From Gloeomargarita lithophora Alchichica-D10 (GTDB taxonomy: Bacteria; Cyanobacteriota; Cyanobacteriia; Gloeomargaritales; Gloeomargaritaceae): a stretch of 64,000 nucleotides of DNA. Location: assembly GCF_001870225.1 (NCBI RefSeq), contig NZ_CP017675.1, positions 26,211-90,210 of the forward strand. Direction: 5' to 3'. The notes under the pieces were generated by a model that saw only the letters and a program-made list of their open reading frames with translations, did no database searches and was not told the origin of the DNA. Below, piece by piece: positions 46,850 to 54,960 of this stretch; position 1 is the stretch's first letter, and every line of letters begins with the position of its first letter. A program made the position numbers and the translations under genes.

Positions 46850-47742
46850 TGGGTCAATGGCGGCGGGTTGTGGTCATTAGTGCAGTGGGCTTATGGGTTT
46901 GGGGGGTGGGAATGCCCGCTGGATATAGCTTTGACCTGGCGCAACGGCGGGGCAATGTCTCGGTTCCCCGTCCCAGTAATGTTCCGGCCAGCCGCCCTGC
47001 GGTGAATCGCCCTACCTCTGTGAACCGTCCTACCACCAGCAATGTTCGTAGCATCAATCGCAGTCAAGCGGGCGATTTTCGCCAAAACCTCGATAACCGG
47101 GGCAATATCAGCCGACCAAGTACGGGCATTACTCGTCCTGCCAACCAACCCAATCTGACTCGCCCGATTACTCGCCCAGGAATTAACCAGCCCATCACCC
47201 GACCGGGGGAGCGGCCAGCCAATATCAATACCGGTAACATCAACCGGGATCGAACCAATGTCAATATACGCGACAGAACCACCATCAATACCGGTGACCG
47301 GCTCACCAACATCAGTCGGGATCGTAATGTCATTGGCAATACGGTTAATATCAACCGCAGTCCCAGCATCAGTGTCCAGGGCAGTGCTTGGCGGGGTGGG
47401 GGTTGGTGGGGTGGGGGGTACAATCGTCCGCCGGGTTGGGGTGCCTTTGCCTTTGGAACGGGGTTGGTTTTAGGGGCGGTTTTGAGTTCCCCGCCGCCGT
47501 TTTATCATCAGGTGTTTCTGGGGACAACGCCATTTCTCTTTTCGGATGGGGTGTTTTTGCAACCAACGGCGGATCAGCAATTTGTGGTGGTCGCCCCACC
47601 GGTGGGAATTGCCGTGCCCTACTTGCCCGATGGCTGTGAACCCTTTACCTTTGAAGGTTCCCAGTTCTTCGATTGCAGTGGCGTGTTTTATGAACCAGTG
47701 ATTCAGGATGGGCAGGTGGTGTTTGTAGTGGTACAAGAATAA
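46849..47742 (+). CDS. Exported Asn/Arg/Pro-rich protein with conserved C-terminal domain
   Basis: A signal peptide (VVVISAVGLWVWGVGMPAG) leads into about 140 residues of low-complexity NRPTSVNRP, TRPITRPGINQP and NINRDRTNVNI stretches. A Gly-Trp segment (WRGGGWWGGGYNRPPGWGAFAFG) follows, then a folded C-terminus (VGIAVPYLPDGCEPFTFEG, FDCSGVFYEPVIQDGQVVF) with two or three cysteines. It resembles secreted DUF6515-like proteins but with a longer repeat region. GTG 46846 is an alternative start. It is coupled to the DUF2092 gene. A repeat array begins 11 bp after the stop. Confidence 0.75.
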   Translation: MGQWRRVVVISAVGLWVWGVGMPAGYSFDLAQRRGNVSVPRPSNVPASRPAVNRPTSVNRPTTSNVRSINRSQAGDFRQNLDNRGNISRPSTGITRPANQPNLTRPITRPGINQPITRPGERPANINTGNINRDRTNVNIRDRTTINTGDRLTNISRDRNVIGNTVNINRSPSISVQGSAWRGGGWWGGGYNRPPGWGAFAFGTGLVLGAVLSSPPPFYHQVFLGTTPFLFSDGVFLQPTADQQFVVVAPPVGIAVPYLPDGCEPFTFEGSQFFDCSGVFYEPVIQDGQVVFVVVQE

Positions 47743-47752
47743 GGCCGTTAGC

Positions 47753-48246
47753 TATAGCAACCCCATTTGAATTAAAAATCAGCGGTCGCAGGGGGGCACC
47801 CCCCGCCACTGGTTCTCCAAAATATCTGTGCATCAATCCCGTGAAATTGCTATGGCAATCCTACTTGAATTAAAAATCAGCGGTCGCAGGGGGGCACCCC
47901 CCGCCACTGGTTCTCCAAAATATCTGTGCATCAATCCCGTGAAATTGCTATGGCAATCCCATTTGAATTAAAAATCAGCGGTCGCAGGGGGGCACCCCCC
48001 GCCACTGGTTCTCCAAAATATCTGTGCATCAATCCCGTGAAATTGCTATGGCAATCCCATTTGAATTAAAAATCAGCGGTCGCAGGGGGGCACCCCCCGC
48101 CACTGGTTCTCCAAAATATCTGTGCATCAATCCCGTGAAATTGCTATGGCAATCCTACTTGAATTAAAAATCAGCGGTCGCAGGGGGGCACCCCCCGCCA
48201 CTGGTTCTCCAAAATATCTGTGCATCAATCCCGTGAAATTGCTATA
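47753..48246. repeat. Head-to-tail array of five 98-bp type A hairpin units
   Basis: Unit starts are at 47753, 47851, 47949, 48047 and 48145, exactly 98 bp apart, closing with TATA at 48246. Each unit runs from TAT(A/G)GCAA through GGTCGCAGGGGGGCACCCCCCG, TGGTTCTCC and AATATCTGTGCATCAATCCC to GTGAAATTGC. The units differ only in the first 20 bp: unit 1 begins AACCCCATTTG, units 3 and 4 AATCCCATTTG, units 2 and 5 AATCCTACTTG. The junctions read ATTGCTATGGCAAT, a fused inverted end. The array fills the gap between two + strand genes; the 55 bp after it carry no clear feature. Confidence 0.95.
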
Positions 48247-48301
48247 TCTGTTAAAATAACTGACGAGGTGTGATTAATTTAGTTTTTTATGCGTTGCTCC
48301 T

Positions 48302-49153
48302 ATGCCTGTTATTAACATTCGAGATGTGCCTCATACCTACGATTTGGTAGGTAAAGGTTCAGTCTTAGTATTTCTGCACGGCTGGCTATTGAGTCGTCAT
48401 TATTGGCAACCATTGATCGATTTATTGAAAGCTGATTTTACCTGTTTAAGCTACGATTTACGAGGATTTGGGGCATCCCAGCCGACGGTTAAAACCGCTG
48501 AATTTACCCTGGATAGTTATGCGGAAGATTTGGCCGAATTGCTCGCCCATTTGGGTATTGCAAATTGTTGGTTGGTGGGGCATTCCTTGGGGGGCAGTTT
48601 GGCATTGTTGGCGGCGGCACAATATCCAGAGCGGGTGGTGGGGGTGATTGGGGTGAATGCGGGCGGGGGGATTTATTTGCAACCGGAGTTTGACCGCTTT
48701 CGCCAGGTGGGGGTGCAGTTGGTGCGGTTACGCCCCCGCTGGTTGGAATTTTTGCCCTTTTGGGGTTGGTTGTTTGCCCGTGGTAGCGTGGTTAAACCCT
48801 TAGATACCCAATGGGGCAAACAACGGTTGCAGGATTGGCTGTACGCCTGTCCCCATGCGGCGCAAGAGACGTTGCTCACCTCGACTACGGAGGCGGAAGT
48901 CCATCGTTTGCCGCAGATTGTTAGTAATTTGTCCCAACCGTTGTATTTGCTGGGGGGGCAACGGGATGAGATTATGCCCTGTTTGTATGTGCGGCATTTG
49001 GCGAGTTTTCATGCCCAATTTCGGGCTGGGGAGGAGATTGTCTGGGAATTACCGAATTGTGGGCATTTTGCCATGTTGGAGTACCCGGAGTTGGTGGCGC
49101 AACGGGTGCGGCTATGGGTCAATCAGGCGATGGCGACCCCACAAATTGCTTGA
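48302..49153 (+). CDS. Alpha/beta hydrolase
   Basis: This 283-residue fold has the nucleophile elbow VGHSLGGSLALLAA near residue 92 (Ser 94), an oxyanion strand FLHGWLLSRHYW, an acid in GGQRDEIMP and the catalytic histidine in NCGHFAMLEYP. The substrate is unknown; the pattern resembles haloalkane-dehalogenase and epoxide-hydrolase relatives as well as esterases. Only ATG 48302 fits. The next gene begins 15 bp after its stop and is on the same strand. Confidence 0.9.
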   Translation: MPVINIRDVPHTYDLVGKGSVLVFLHGWLLSRHYWQPLIDLLKADFTCLSYDLRGFGASQPTVKTAEFTLDSYAEDLAELLAHLGIANCWLVGHSLGGSLALLAAAQYPERVVGVIGVNAGGGIYLQPEFDRFRQVGVQLVRLRPRWLEFLPFWGWLFARGSVVKPLDTQWGKQRLQDWLYACPHAAQETLLTSTTEAEVHRLPQIVSNLSQPLYLLGGQRDEIMPCLYVRHLASFHAQFRAGEEIVWELPNCGHFAMLEYPELVAQRVRLWVNQAMATPQIA

Positions 49154-49168
49154 AATTAGGTGTTTATT

Positions 49169-50089
49169 ATGAACCCTGACCCAATGGCTACCCTTTTGGC
49201 ACAATTGCAGGCGCAACAGTCGGCGGCACAAGAGCGGGGGGATGATGCGGGTGGCGTACTCACCCTAGTCCAGCGGGGGTTATGGCATCTCGCCCAACAG
49301 GAATGGGAACCGGCGGGTCAGTGCTTTCAGCAGGTGGCGACTCTGGCGGGTCAAGCGCAACAGTCCCAGGTGCAGACCCTGGCGCAAAGACTGCATTATC
49401 TGCTGGTGGAGGAGGATATTACGGCGCAACCCGTTGACCTGGAAGTGACCCTTACCCATTTGCAGAATTCTTTGGGGCAATTACTCGCCAATCCGCTGGG
49501 GGCTGACCCCGGTTTGCGGTTGGATTTTCTCTGTTATCAAGCGGAGTTGTGTTGGTTTCGGGAGGAACCCCAGGCGGCTTTAGCCTATTTAGACCAAGCG
49601 TTGGCACTGGCGGTGCAGCATAATTGGTTGGATCGGGCGGTGCAGGTGCAACTCTGGCGACAGGTAATGCTGGGGGAAGAGCCGGTCGCTCCCGCCGAGG
49701 ACGCTTACTCGAATTTATATGCCCAAATCCTGGAACAGGGTAATATGCCGGTGGCGGGGGATCGGGGGTTACAAAAGGCGATTTTAGCTCTCAAAAAAGG
49801 GGATCATCGGCAAGTTTTTGAGTTGGCGCAAACATCCCAAAAAAAAGCCCAAAAATTGCAAGATACAGCAGACCAATTACGTTATTTATTCGGTTCGGTT
49901 TTGATGGCCTTTGCCCAAGAAGGCTTGGGAAATGACCGGGCAGTGATCCAAATTTTGCAAACTTGCCAACAAAAATTACATCAAAAAGGGGTCATCCAGT
50001 TGGCGCAGGAAGTGGGCTGGTTAATCATGGGGTTAGAAACCCGCTGGGGGTTAGAACGATGGCGGACAGCTAAGGGAGAGTTGGGTTAA
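49169..50089 (+). CDS. TPR-like helical protein, unknown function
   Basis: This Gln- and Leu-rich protein of about 306 residues has several helix-pair repeats (LTLVQRGLWHLAQQEWEPAGQCFQQVATLA in adjoining blocks, ALAYLDQALALAVQHNWLDRA), resembling tetratricopeptide repeats. No enzymatic motif is seen. GTG 49160 also fits; ATG 49169 is preferred. Its stop codon lies inside the TTAA target of the element at 50086, so the C-terminus may have been altered by that insertion. Confidence 0.7.
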   Translation: MNPDPMATLLAQLQAQQSAAQERGDDAGGVLTLVQRGLWHLAQQEWEPAGQCFQQVATLAGQAQQSQVQTLAQRLHYLLVEEDITAQPVDLEVTLTHLQNSLGQLLANPLGADPGLRLDFLCYQAELCWFREEPQAALAYLDQALALAVQHNWLDRAVQVQLWRQVMLGEEPVAPAEDAYSNLYAQILEQGNMPVAGDRGLQKAILALKKGDHRQVFELAQTSQKKAQKLQDTADQLRYLFGSVLMAFAQEGLGNDRAVIQILQTCQQKLHQKGVIQLAQEVGWLIMGLETRWGLERWRTAKGELG

Positions 50090-50274
50090 TGGGACTTTAT
50101 AAGTTTTAAGCCCTAAAACAGGCTCAAGCTCAAGCAAGACAGGCAAAACACATCGACAAGGTAAAAATGGCTGGAACCCAGTCGCATCAAGAAAATATGC
50201 TGATCGAGGTAAAACAATTGCTGTGTCTAGGTCTGAGACCGTTTAGGAGCCAGTTTCTCTCAAAGTCCCATTAA
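50086..50274. mobile_element. Type D element with 13-bp inverted ends (189 bp)
   Basis: TTAATGGGACTTT at 50086-50098 and AAAGTCCCATTAA at 50262-50274 are perfect inverses. TTAA at both edges could be a target duplication, since IS701-type elements favour YTAR targets. The interior has a 40-codon frame without a start codon and no recognised transposase. It is probably a remnant or a small non-autonomous element. The TAA stop of the preceding gene lies in its left edge. Confidence 0.7.
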
Positions 50275-50501
50275 GACACTTCTAAAATAGGTCATAGGGG
50301 CACCGCCCCCGGAAAAGAAGCACCTGCGGTGTATGGTTTTCCTGAATCTCGGCATTCCAGCGATGGAATTTTTTACTATAGCTAAGTAGGGTAAGGTTGT
50401 CGCCGCAAGATGCTGGGGAACCAATGCGGGGCTGCGCCCTGCGACCCATATTATGTCAACCTTTGCGTGTTTAGCTATAATTAAAATAAATCGAGGTGTC
50501 C
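50275..50501. mobile_element. Type B element interrupted by a type C element
   Basis: The ends are GACACTTCTAAAA and AATCGAGGTGTCC. The core is GGTCATAGGGGCACCGCCCCCGG. A GAAGCACCTGCGGTG insert breaks the usual spacing to the TTCC that follows. The C element at 50377-50479 lies inside the right arm. It abuts the D element with no intervening base. Confidence 0.7.
50377..50479. mobile_element. Type C hairpin element (103 bp), nested
   Basis: The ends TATAGCTAA and TTAGCTATA are perfect inverses. The core in reverse is GAACCAATGCGGGGCTGCGCCCTGCGACC. It lies inside the B element at 50275-50501, so it inserted later. A decayed relative is at 39875. Confidence 0.75.
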
Positions 50502-50552
50502 GTTAGTAAAGCTCCCGAAAATCTTTTGGTATTGGGCTAGGAGACAATCAAC

Positions 50553-50720
50553 TATAGCAATCCTAGCTGAGTATGGCTACGCCACGCTAATGCCTACGGC
50601 ACGCTATCGCTAACGCTATGAGAACAGCGGTCGCAGGGGCACCGCCCCCGTACTTGGTTCTTCTGAATATTTGTTCGCCAAATGGCTACGCCACGCAGGC
50701 TATCGGGTGGGATTGCTATA
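50553..50720. mobile_element. Type A modular hairpin element (168 bp)
   Basis: The ends are TATAGCAATCC and GGATTGCTATA. A repeat-rich module (CTACGCCACGCTAATGCC, then TACGGCACGCTATCGCTAACG) precedes the core AGCGGTCGCAGGGGCACCGCCCCCG. It has the same length as the 59343 copy. It occupies the place just downstream of the antitoxin-like gene where a partner toxin gene would usually be. Confidence 0.88.
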
Positions 50721-50731
50721 GGTAGGTCTGG

Positions 50732-51133
50732 TCACGATTCATAAATCACTCTAGCTGTAGTGAGAATTTCCTTGCGACGAATCCAGTTGGAGCTAGTTTC
50801 AATTGATTTTTTTGTGAGCAAGTCCACTTTTCGATGGCATAAGCCTTCTAGCTCATCCTGCATATCAACCAAATCCAAAAGGCTAATTTTGGCATTAGGC
50901 TCAAAGGTGATTAGCATATCAATGTCGCTATTGACGTGGAAGTCGTCACGTAATACAGAACCGAACAACGCAAGTTCGCCAATCTGCCGACGCTGACAAA
51001 ATTCTGAAAGTTTGTCTGGGGTGATGGAGAGTCGTTCCTGCAATTGAAGATTAAATGGGGCACTACCTATGGGCGGTGTGAAATTCAAGTTTGCGATTGA
51101 TTCCATCTCTTGCGGGGGTAGGGTTTTTCTCAT
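50732..51133 (-). CDS. Minimal nucleotidyltransferase, MntA-type antitoxin-like
   Basis: This 133-residue protein has the Pol-beta-fold core LALFGSVLRDDFHVNSDIDMLI (split here as GSVLRDDF and NSDIDMLI), the metal-binding Asp pair and a third Asp in RKVDLL. In cyanobacteria such genes are usually paired with a HEPN toxin; MntA-type proteins adenylylate the toxin. No HEPN gene is found on either side here; a type A element lies 11 bp after the stop. It may be an orphan antitoxin, or a DNA/RNA nucleotidyltransferase of other use. Confidence 0.85.
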   Translation of the reverse strand: MRKTLPPQEMESIANLNFTPPIGSAPFNLQLQERLSITPDKLSEFCQRRQIGELALFGSVLRDDFHVNSDIDMLITFEPNAKISLLDLVDMQDELEGLCHRKVDLLTKKSIETSSNWIRRKEILTTARVIYES

Positions 51134-51230
51134 TATGCCTTTTCATTACCATACTCAGACTCAGCAACGCCGGATTGCGATAGTCAACTGGGATAGGATT
51201 TCAATGTCTGGAGTAGCATTGCCAGCGATA

Positions 51231-51319
51231 GGACACCTCTAAAAATTGGTCACAGGGGCACCGTCCCCAGACCAGGGTTCGCCAGCATATCTGTTCACAA
51301 ATCCCGTGAGATTGCTATA
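51231..51319. repeat. Modular hairpin element, B-left / A-right hybrid
   Basis: The left end GGACACCTCTAAAAATTGGTCACAGGGG is B-type; the right part CCAGCATATCTGTTCACAAATCCCGTGAGATTGCTATA (in two parts) is A-type. The core is ACAGGGGCACCGTCCCC. It lies between the antitoxin-like gene and the divergent Uma2 gene. Confidence 0.75.
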
Positions 51320-51347
51320 GTAGTTCTATCCGATTCCTATAAACAAT

Positions 51348-51911
51348 ATGATAGAATCTCTAGCTAAAATCATCCCATTAGCGGAATTTCTCAAACTGCC
51401 AGAAACGAAGCCTGCGAGCGAGTATATTGATGGTCAAATTATCCAAAAACCGATGCCTCAAGGGAAACACAGCAGTATCCAAACTGAATTGGCAACAACG
51501 ATCAATGGGGTGTTGAAACCGCAACATATTGCCCGGGCATTTTCAGAACTGCGTTGTACCTTTGGTGGCCGTTCAACGGTTCCCGATGTGGCCGTGTTTA
51601 CTTGGCAGACTATTCCCCGTGACCAAAATGGTACGGTTGCCAATACTTTTGCCATCGCTCCTGACTGGGTGATTGAAATTTTGTCCCCAGATCAAAGCCA
51701 AACTAAAGTAATAAAAAATATTTTGCATTGTCTGGATCATGGCACCCAAATCGGTTGGCTCATTGACCCGGATGAACAAACGGTATTGGTCTATCCCCCC
51801 AAGCAACAACCAGAAGTGCTGGATGACTCAGAACAAAAATTGCCAGTTCCCCCGTTTGCCCATGAATTGAATTTGTCGGTGGGTTTGGTATTTGCTTGGT
51901 TGTTGATGTGA
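51348..51911 (+). CDS. Uma2 family protein (DUF820)
   Basis: This second Uma2-family protein of the window has 187 residues: LAEFLKLPETKPASEYIDGQ, MPQGKHSSIQTELATTIN, STVPDVAVFTWQTIP and PDWVIEILSPDQSQTKVIKN. The PD-(D/E)xK-like acidic residues and the ILSPDQS motif are intact. It is unlike the protein at 31431 and belongs to a different branch. Start ATG 51348 is near an upstream hybrid element. The biological role is unknown. Confidence 0.88.
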   Translation: MIESLAKIIPLAEFLKLPETKPASEYIDGQIIQKPMPQGKHSSIQTELATTINGVLKPQHIARAFSELRCTFGGRSTVPDVAVFTWQTIPRDQNGTVANTFAIAPDWVIEILSPDQSQTKVIKNILHCLDHGTQIGWLIDPDEQTVLVYPPKQQPEVLDDSEQKLPVPPFAHELNLSVGLVFAWLLM

Positions 51912-51938
51912 GGAATTGGTAAAAAAAGCTGGGACATT

Positions 51939-53435
51939 TCACGCTCGTTTCCCCTGTCCGGCGCGCCAACAATTATCACAATGACCACAGGGCAGGGGGT
52001 CGCCCTCCTGTTGCAACCCCAACGCCTGCACGAGAAACAACCACCGACATTGATCGCTTTTAAGGTAGCTATTAATCGCCCGCAAACCCATATCACTGGG
52101 CTGGATGTTAATTTGCGTCAGTTTTTCTTTAAGTATTTTGTAGGTATAAGGGTCTGCCCAATGCAATGCCCCCACCCGATGCAGTAACGCTAATGCCGCC
52201 GCCGCTTGGGGATTATCCTTGAGCTTATTTAGGGTTCCTTTGGGGGGTAACGTTTGCGCCGCTTTTTGGGCTTGATGATACTGCTTTTGTAATCGGTCAA
52301 GATAATGCTGTTGGGCATTCATTTCCGTGGGATTGAGCCAATTAAACAACCAACCAACGGGGAGTTTCCCCCACCAACCCGTGGGTTGACTGGTAAAGGT
52401 AATCGCTTCGGCTTGCTCCCCGTCCCGCCCGCCCCGACCAATCCCCTGAATATAATCCAACGGGTTAAAGGGCGGTTGCACATGGATCACCCAGCGAATG
52501 TCCGATTTGTTCACCCCCATCCCCAGGGCGCTGGTGGAAACCAGAAACGGCACGCCGCCGGTGAGCCAAAGTTGCTCCAATTCCCGCCGCTGGGGTGCCG
52601 ATAACCCCGCATGGTACGCCTGGGTGGGAATCCCTTGTTTTTGCAACCAGTCTGCCCAGGTTTCCGTGTCCCGGCGCGTGGCCACATAGACCAAACCGGC
52701 CTCTCCCTCATGGGCTTTGATCGTGTGATACACCTGTTGCTGGCGTTGGTGCCGGGTAATCACGGTACGCACCGTAATGTTAATGTTCTGACGATAGGGA
52801 CTGCGGCGCACCACCTCCGGCGTTTCCAAACGCAGCACCCGCTTAATCGTTTCCTGCACCAGGGGGTCGGCGGTGGCGGTAAAAGCGGCGATGGGAATCC
52901 GAGTCCCCGTTGGTTTCGTTGTTTGCAATGCCCCCCGCACCGCCCCCAGCCGCTCGTAGGCAGGCCGAAAACTGTCCCCCCATTGCGCCAGACAGTGCGC
53001 TTCATCCAGAATTATCCCCCGAATCACCACATCACTGCGGGTTAGCACTTCCCACACCGGCGGGCTGAGTAGGGTTTCCGGAGCTAAATAGAGCAGGCGC
53101 AATTCATTACTTTGTAAGCGTTTTAGCGTATGCTTGCGTTCAAAAGGGGATTGCTGGCTGTGCAGGGTGGCCGCCGGGAGATTTTTCTCCTCCAACGCCT
53201 GTACCTGGTCTTCCATCAGGGCAATCAGGGGGCTAATCACCAGACTTACCCCATCTTGCATCAGGGCAGGGAGTTGAAAACAAATGGACTTGCCAAAACC
53301 CGTAGGCAAGACAATTAAACTATCCCGTCCTTCTAACAATGTACTAATAATCTCCCCCTGGGGCGGGCGAAAATCCGGGTAGCCCCACAGTTCTTGAAAC
53401 TTCGCCCGCGCATCCGCCAGGGTAAAGGTGCCCAT
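51939..53435 (-). CDS. recQ: ATP-dependent DNA helicase, RecQ family
   Basis: This 498-residue superfamily 2 helicase has motif I VLPTGFGKSICFQLPA near residue 44, motif II DEAHCLAQWGDSFRPAY (the DEAH box followed by the aromatic loop), motif III FTATADPLV and motif VI GIGRGGRDGE. The zinc-binding cysteines appear to be C...CGHCDNC near the end, so a RecQ-Zn module is there, but the winged-helix and HRDC domains are short or missing. This makes it a compact RecQ, common in cyanobacteria. gnd lies immediately upstream (12 bp) on the same strand. Confidence 0.93.
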   Translation of the reverse strand: MGTFTLADARAKFQELWGYPDFRPPQGEIISTLLEGRDSLIVLPTGFGKSICFQLPALMQDGVSLVISPLIALMEDQVQALEEKNLPAATLHSQQSPFERKHTLKRLQSNELRLLYLAPETLLSPPVWEVLTRSDVVIRGIILDEAHCLAQWGDSFRPAYERLGAVRGALQTTKPTGTRIPIAAFTATADPLVQETIKRVLRLETPEVVRRSPYRQNINITVRTVITRHQRQQQVYHTIKAHEGEAGLVYVATRRDTETWADWLQKQGIPTQAYHAGLSAPQRRELEQLWLTGGVPFLVSTSALGMGVNKSDIRWVIHVQPPFNPLDYIQGIGRGGRDGEQAEAITFTSQPTGWWGKLPVGWLFNWLNPTEMNAQQHYLDRLQKQYHQAQKAAQTLPPKGTLNKLKDNPQAAAALALLHRVGALHWADPYTYKILKEKLTQINIQPSDMGLRAINSYLKSDQCRWLFLVQALGLQQEGDPLPCGHCDNCWRAGQGKRA

Positions 53436-53447
53436 GAGGTATTCCTG

Positions 53448-54884
53448 CTAACCCACCCGTTCATTTTCCTTAATTTCCACCCATTCCGTGTGAAAACTGC
53501 CGGGTTGGTCAATGCGTTCGTAGGTATGCGCGCCAAAAAAGTCCCGCTGGGCTTGGGTGAGATTTTGGGGTAGGGTCGCCCGCCGGTAACTGTCGAAATA
53601 GTCCAAAGAAGCACTAAAAGCTGGTACGGTAATGCCGGTGTAGGCCGCTGTCGCCACCACTTCCCGCCAGGCACTTTGCCGGTCGAGGATACTTTGCTTA
53701 AATTCGGGAGCCAGAAGCAAATTGGGCAGGCTGGGATTGTCCACAAAAGCCTGTTTGATCTTATTCAAAAAGCCCGCCCGGATGATACACCCCCCTTTCC
53801 AAATCCGAGCCAATTCGCTCAGGTTCATATTGTAGTTAAACTCTTTGGAAGCGGCGGCCAACAAAGCCATCCCCTGGGCATAGGAGCAGATTTTGGAGCA
53901 ATACAAAGCATCCCGCACCTGGTTAATAAATGCCTGTTTTTCCGGCATATTGGTAATATTTGGCCCAGTCAGTTGTTGGGAAGCCGCCACCCGTTCTTCT
54001 TTCATACTGGAAATCACCCGGGCGTTCACCGCCGCCGTAATCGTGGGAATCGGCACCCCCAAATCCAAGGCACTGGTGACTGTCCACCGCCCGGTACCTT
54101 TTTGCCCCGCCTTGTCCATGATCATATCCACCAGGGGTTTGCCCGTGATCGGGTCTTTAACGGTGAAAATTTGGGTGGTAATTTCAATCAAAAACGAATT
54201 TAATTCCTCCGTTTGATTCCACTCGCTAAATACCTGGTGAAATTCTTCTGCCGTCAGCCCCAAAATACTGTTGAGTAAATCGTAGGCTTCGGCGATTAAC
54301 TGCATATCCCCGTATTCAATGCCGTTATGCACCATTTTGACGTAGTGGCCGGAACCCCCCGCACCAATGTAGGTCACACAGGGGCCATCATCTACTTGGG
54401 CGGCAATTTTGGTCACCAAAGGCTCCAATTCCTGATAGGCTTCGCGAGTGCCCCCCGGCATCAAACTGGGACCATTCAACGCCCCCTCTTCCCCGCCACT
54501 GACCCCCATGCCGACGTAACGCAGACCCATCGCTTCTAGCTCCTGGGTGCGGGCTTCCGTGTCCTCGTACCAGGAATTGCCCCCGTCAATAATGATGTCG
54601 CCAGGTGCCAACAGGGGTTTAAGCTGGTCAATCACCGCCTGCACGGGTTTTCCCGCCTTGACCATGATCAGAATTTTGCGGGGACGCTCCAGGCTGGCGA
54701 CCAATTCTTCCAGGGAATGCGTACCAACAATGTCTTTCCCTACCGCCCGCCCCTGGATAAATTCATCCACCTTTTCCGTGGTGCGATTGAACACAGCCAC
54801 CGGGAACCCATTGCGTTCCAGATTGAGAACCAGATTTTCCCCCATCACGGCCAGACCGATCAGGCCAATCTGTTGCTGTGCCAT
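53448..54884 (-). CDS. gnd: 6-phosphogluconate dehydrogenase (decarboxylating)
   Basis: Gnd oxidises 6-phosphogluconate to ribulose 5-phosphate and CO2 with NADP+, in the oxidative pentose phosphate pathway. The N-terminal dinucleotide fold IGLIGLAVMGENLVLNLE, with NRTTEKVDEF after it (NADP preference), GGNSWYEDTEAR, GVSGGEEGALNGPSLMPGG, and AGGSGHYVKMVHNGIEYGDMQ all match. It has 478 residues, the usual length. Its ATG is preceded by AGGAGGTG. recQ follows in the same direction. Confidence 0.97.
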   Translation of the reverse strand: MAQQQIGLIGLAVMGENLVLNLERNGFPVAVFNRTTEKVDEFIQGRAVGKDIVGTHSLEELVASLERPRKILIMVKAGKPVQAVIDQLKPLLAPGDIIIDGGNSWYEDTEARTQELEAMGLRYVGMGVSGGEEGALNGPSLMPGGTREAYQELEPLVTKIAAQVDDGPCVTYIGAGGSGHYVKMVHNGIEYGDMQLIAEAYDLLNSILGLTAEEFHQVFSEWNQTEELNSFLIEITTQIFTVKDPITGKPLVDMIMDKAGQKGTGRWTVTSALDLGVPIPTITAAVNARVISSMKEERVAASQQLTGPNITNMPEKQAFINQVRDALYCSKICSYAQGMALLAAASKEFNYNMNLSELARIWKGGCIIRAGFLNKIKQAFVDNPSLPNLLLAPEFKQSILDRQSAWREVVATAAYTGITVPAFSASLDYFDSYRRATLPQNLTQAQRDFFGAHTYERIDQPGSFHTEWVEIKENERVG

Positions 54885-54960
54885 CCCTACACCTCCTGAG
54901 CGTCGTTGGCCTCAGATTAACCCCTTCCCAGAACAATCTCAGGAACTTTACCGATTTACT

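Noticed and set aside
47753..48246. CRISPR-like array
   Set aside because: The whole 98-bp unit repeats with no unique spacers, and no cas gene is near. It is a tandem array of the dispersed hairpin element.
50135..50250. Open 40-codon frame inside the D element
   Set aside because: It has no start codon and no recognisable transposase motif; noted only as a possible remnant.
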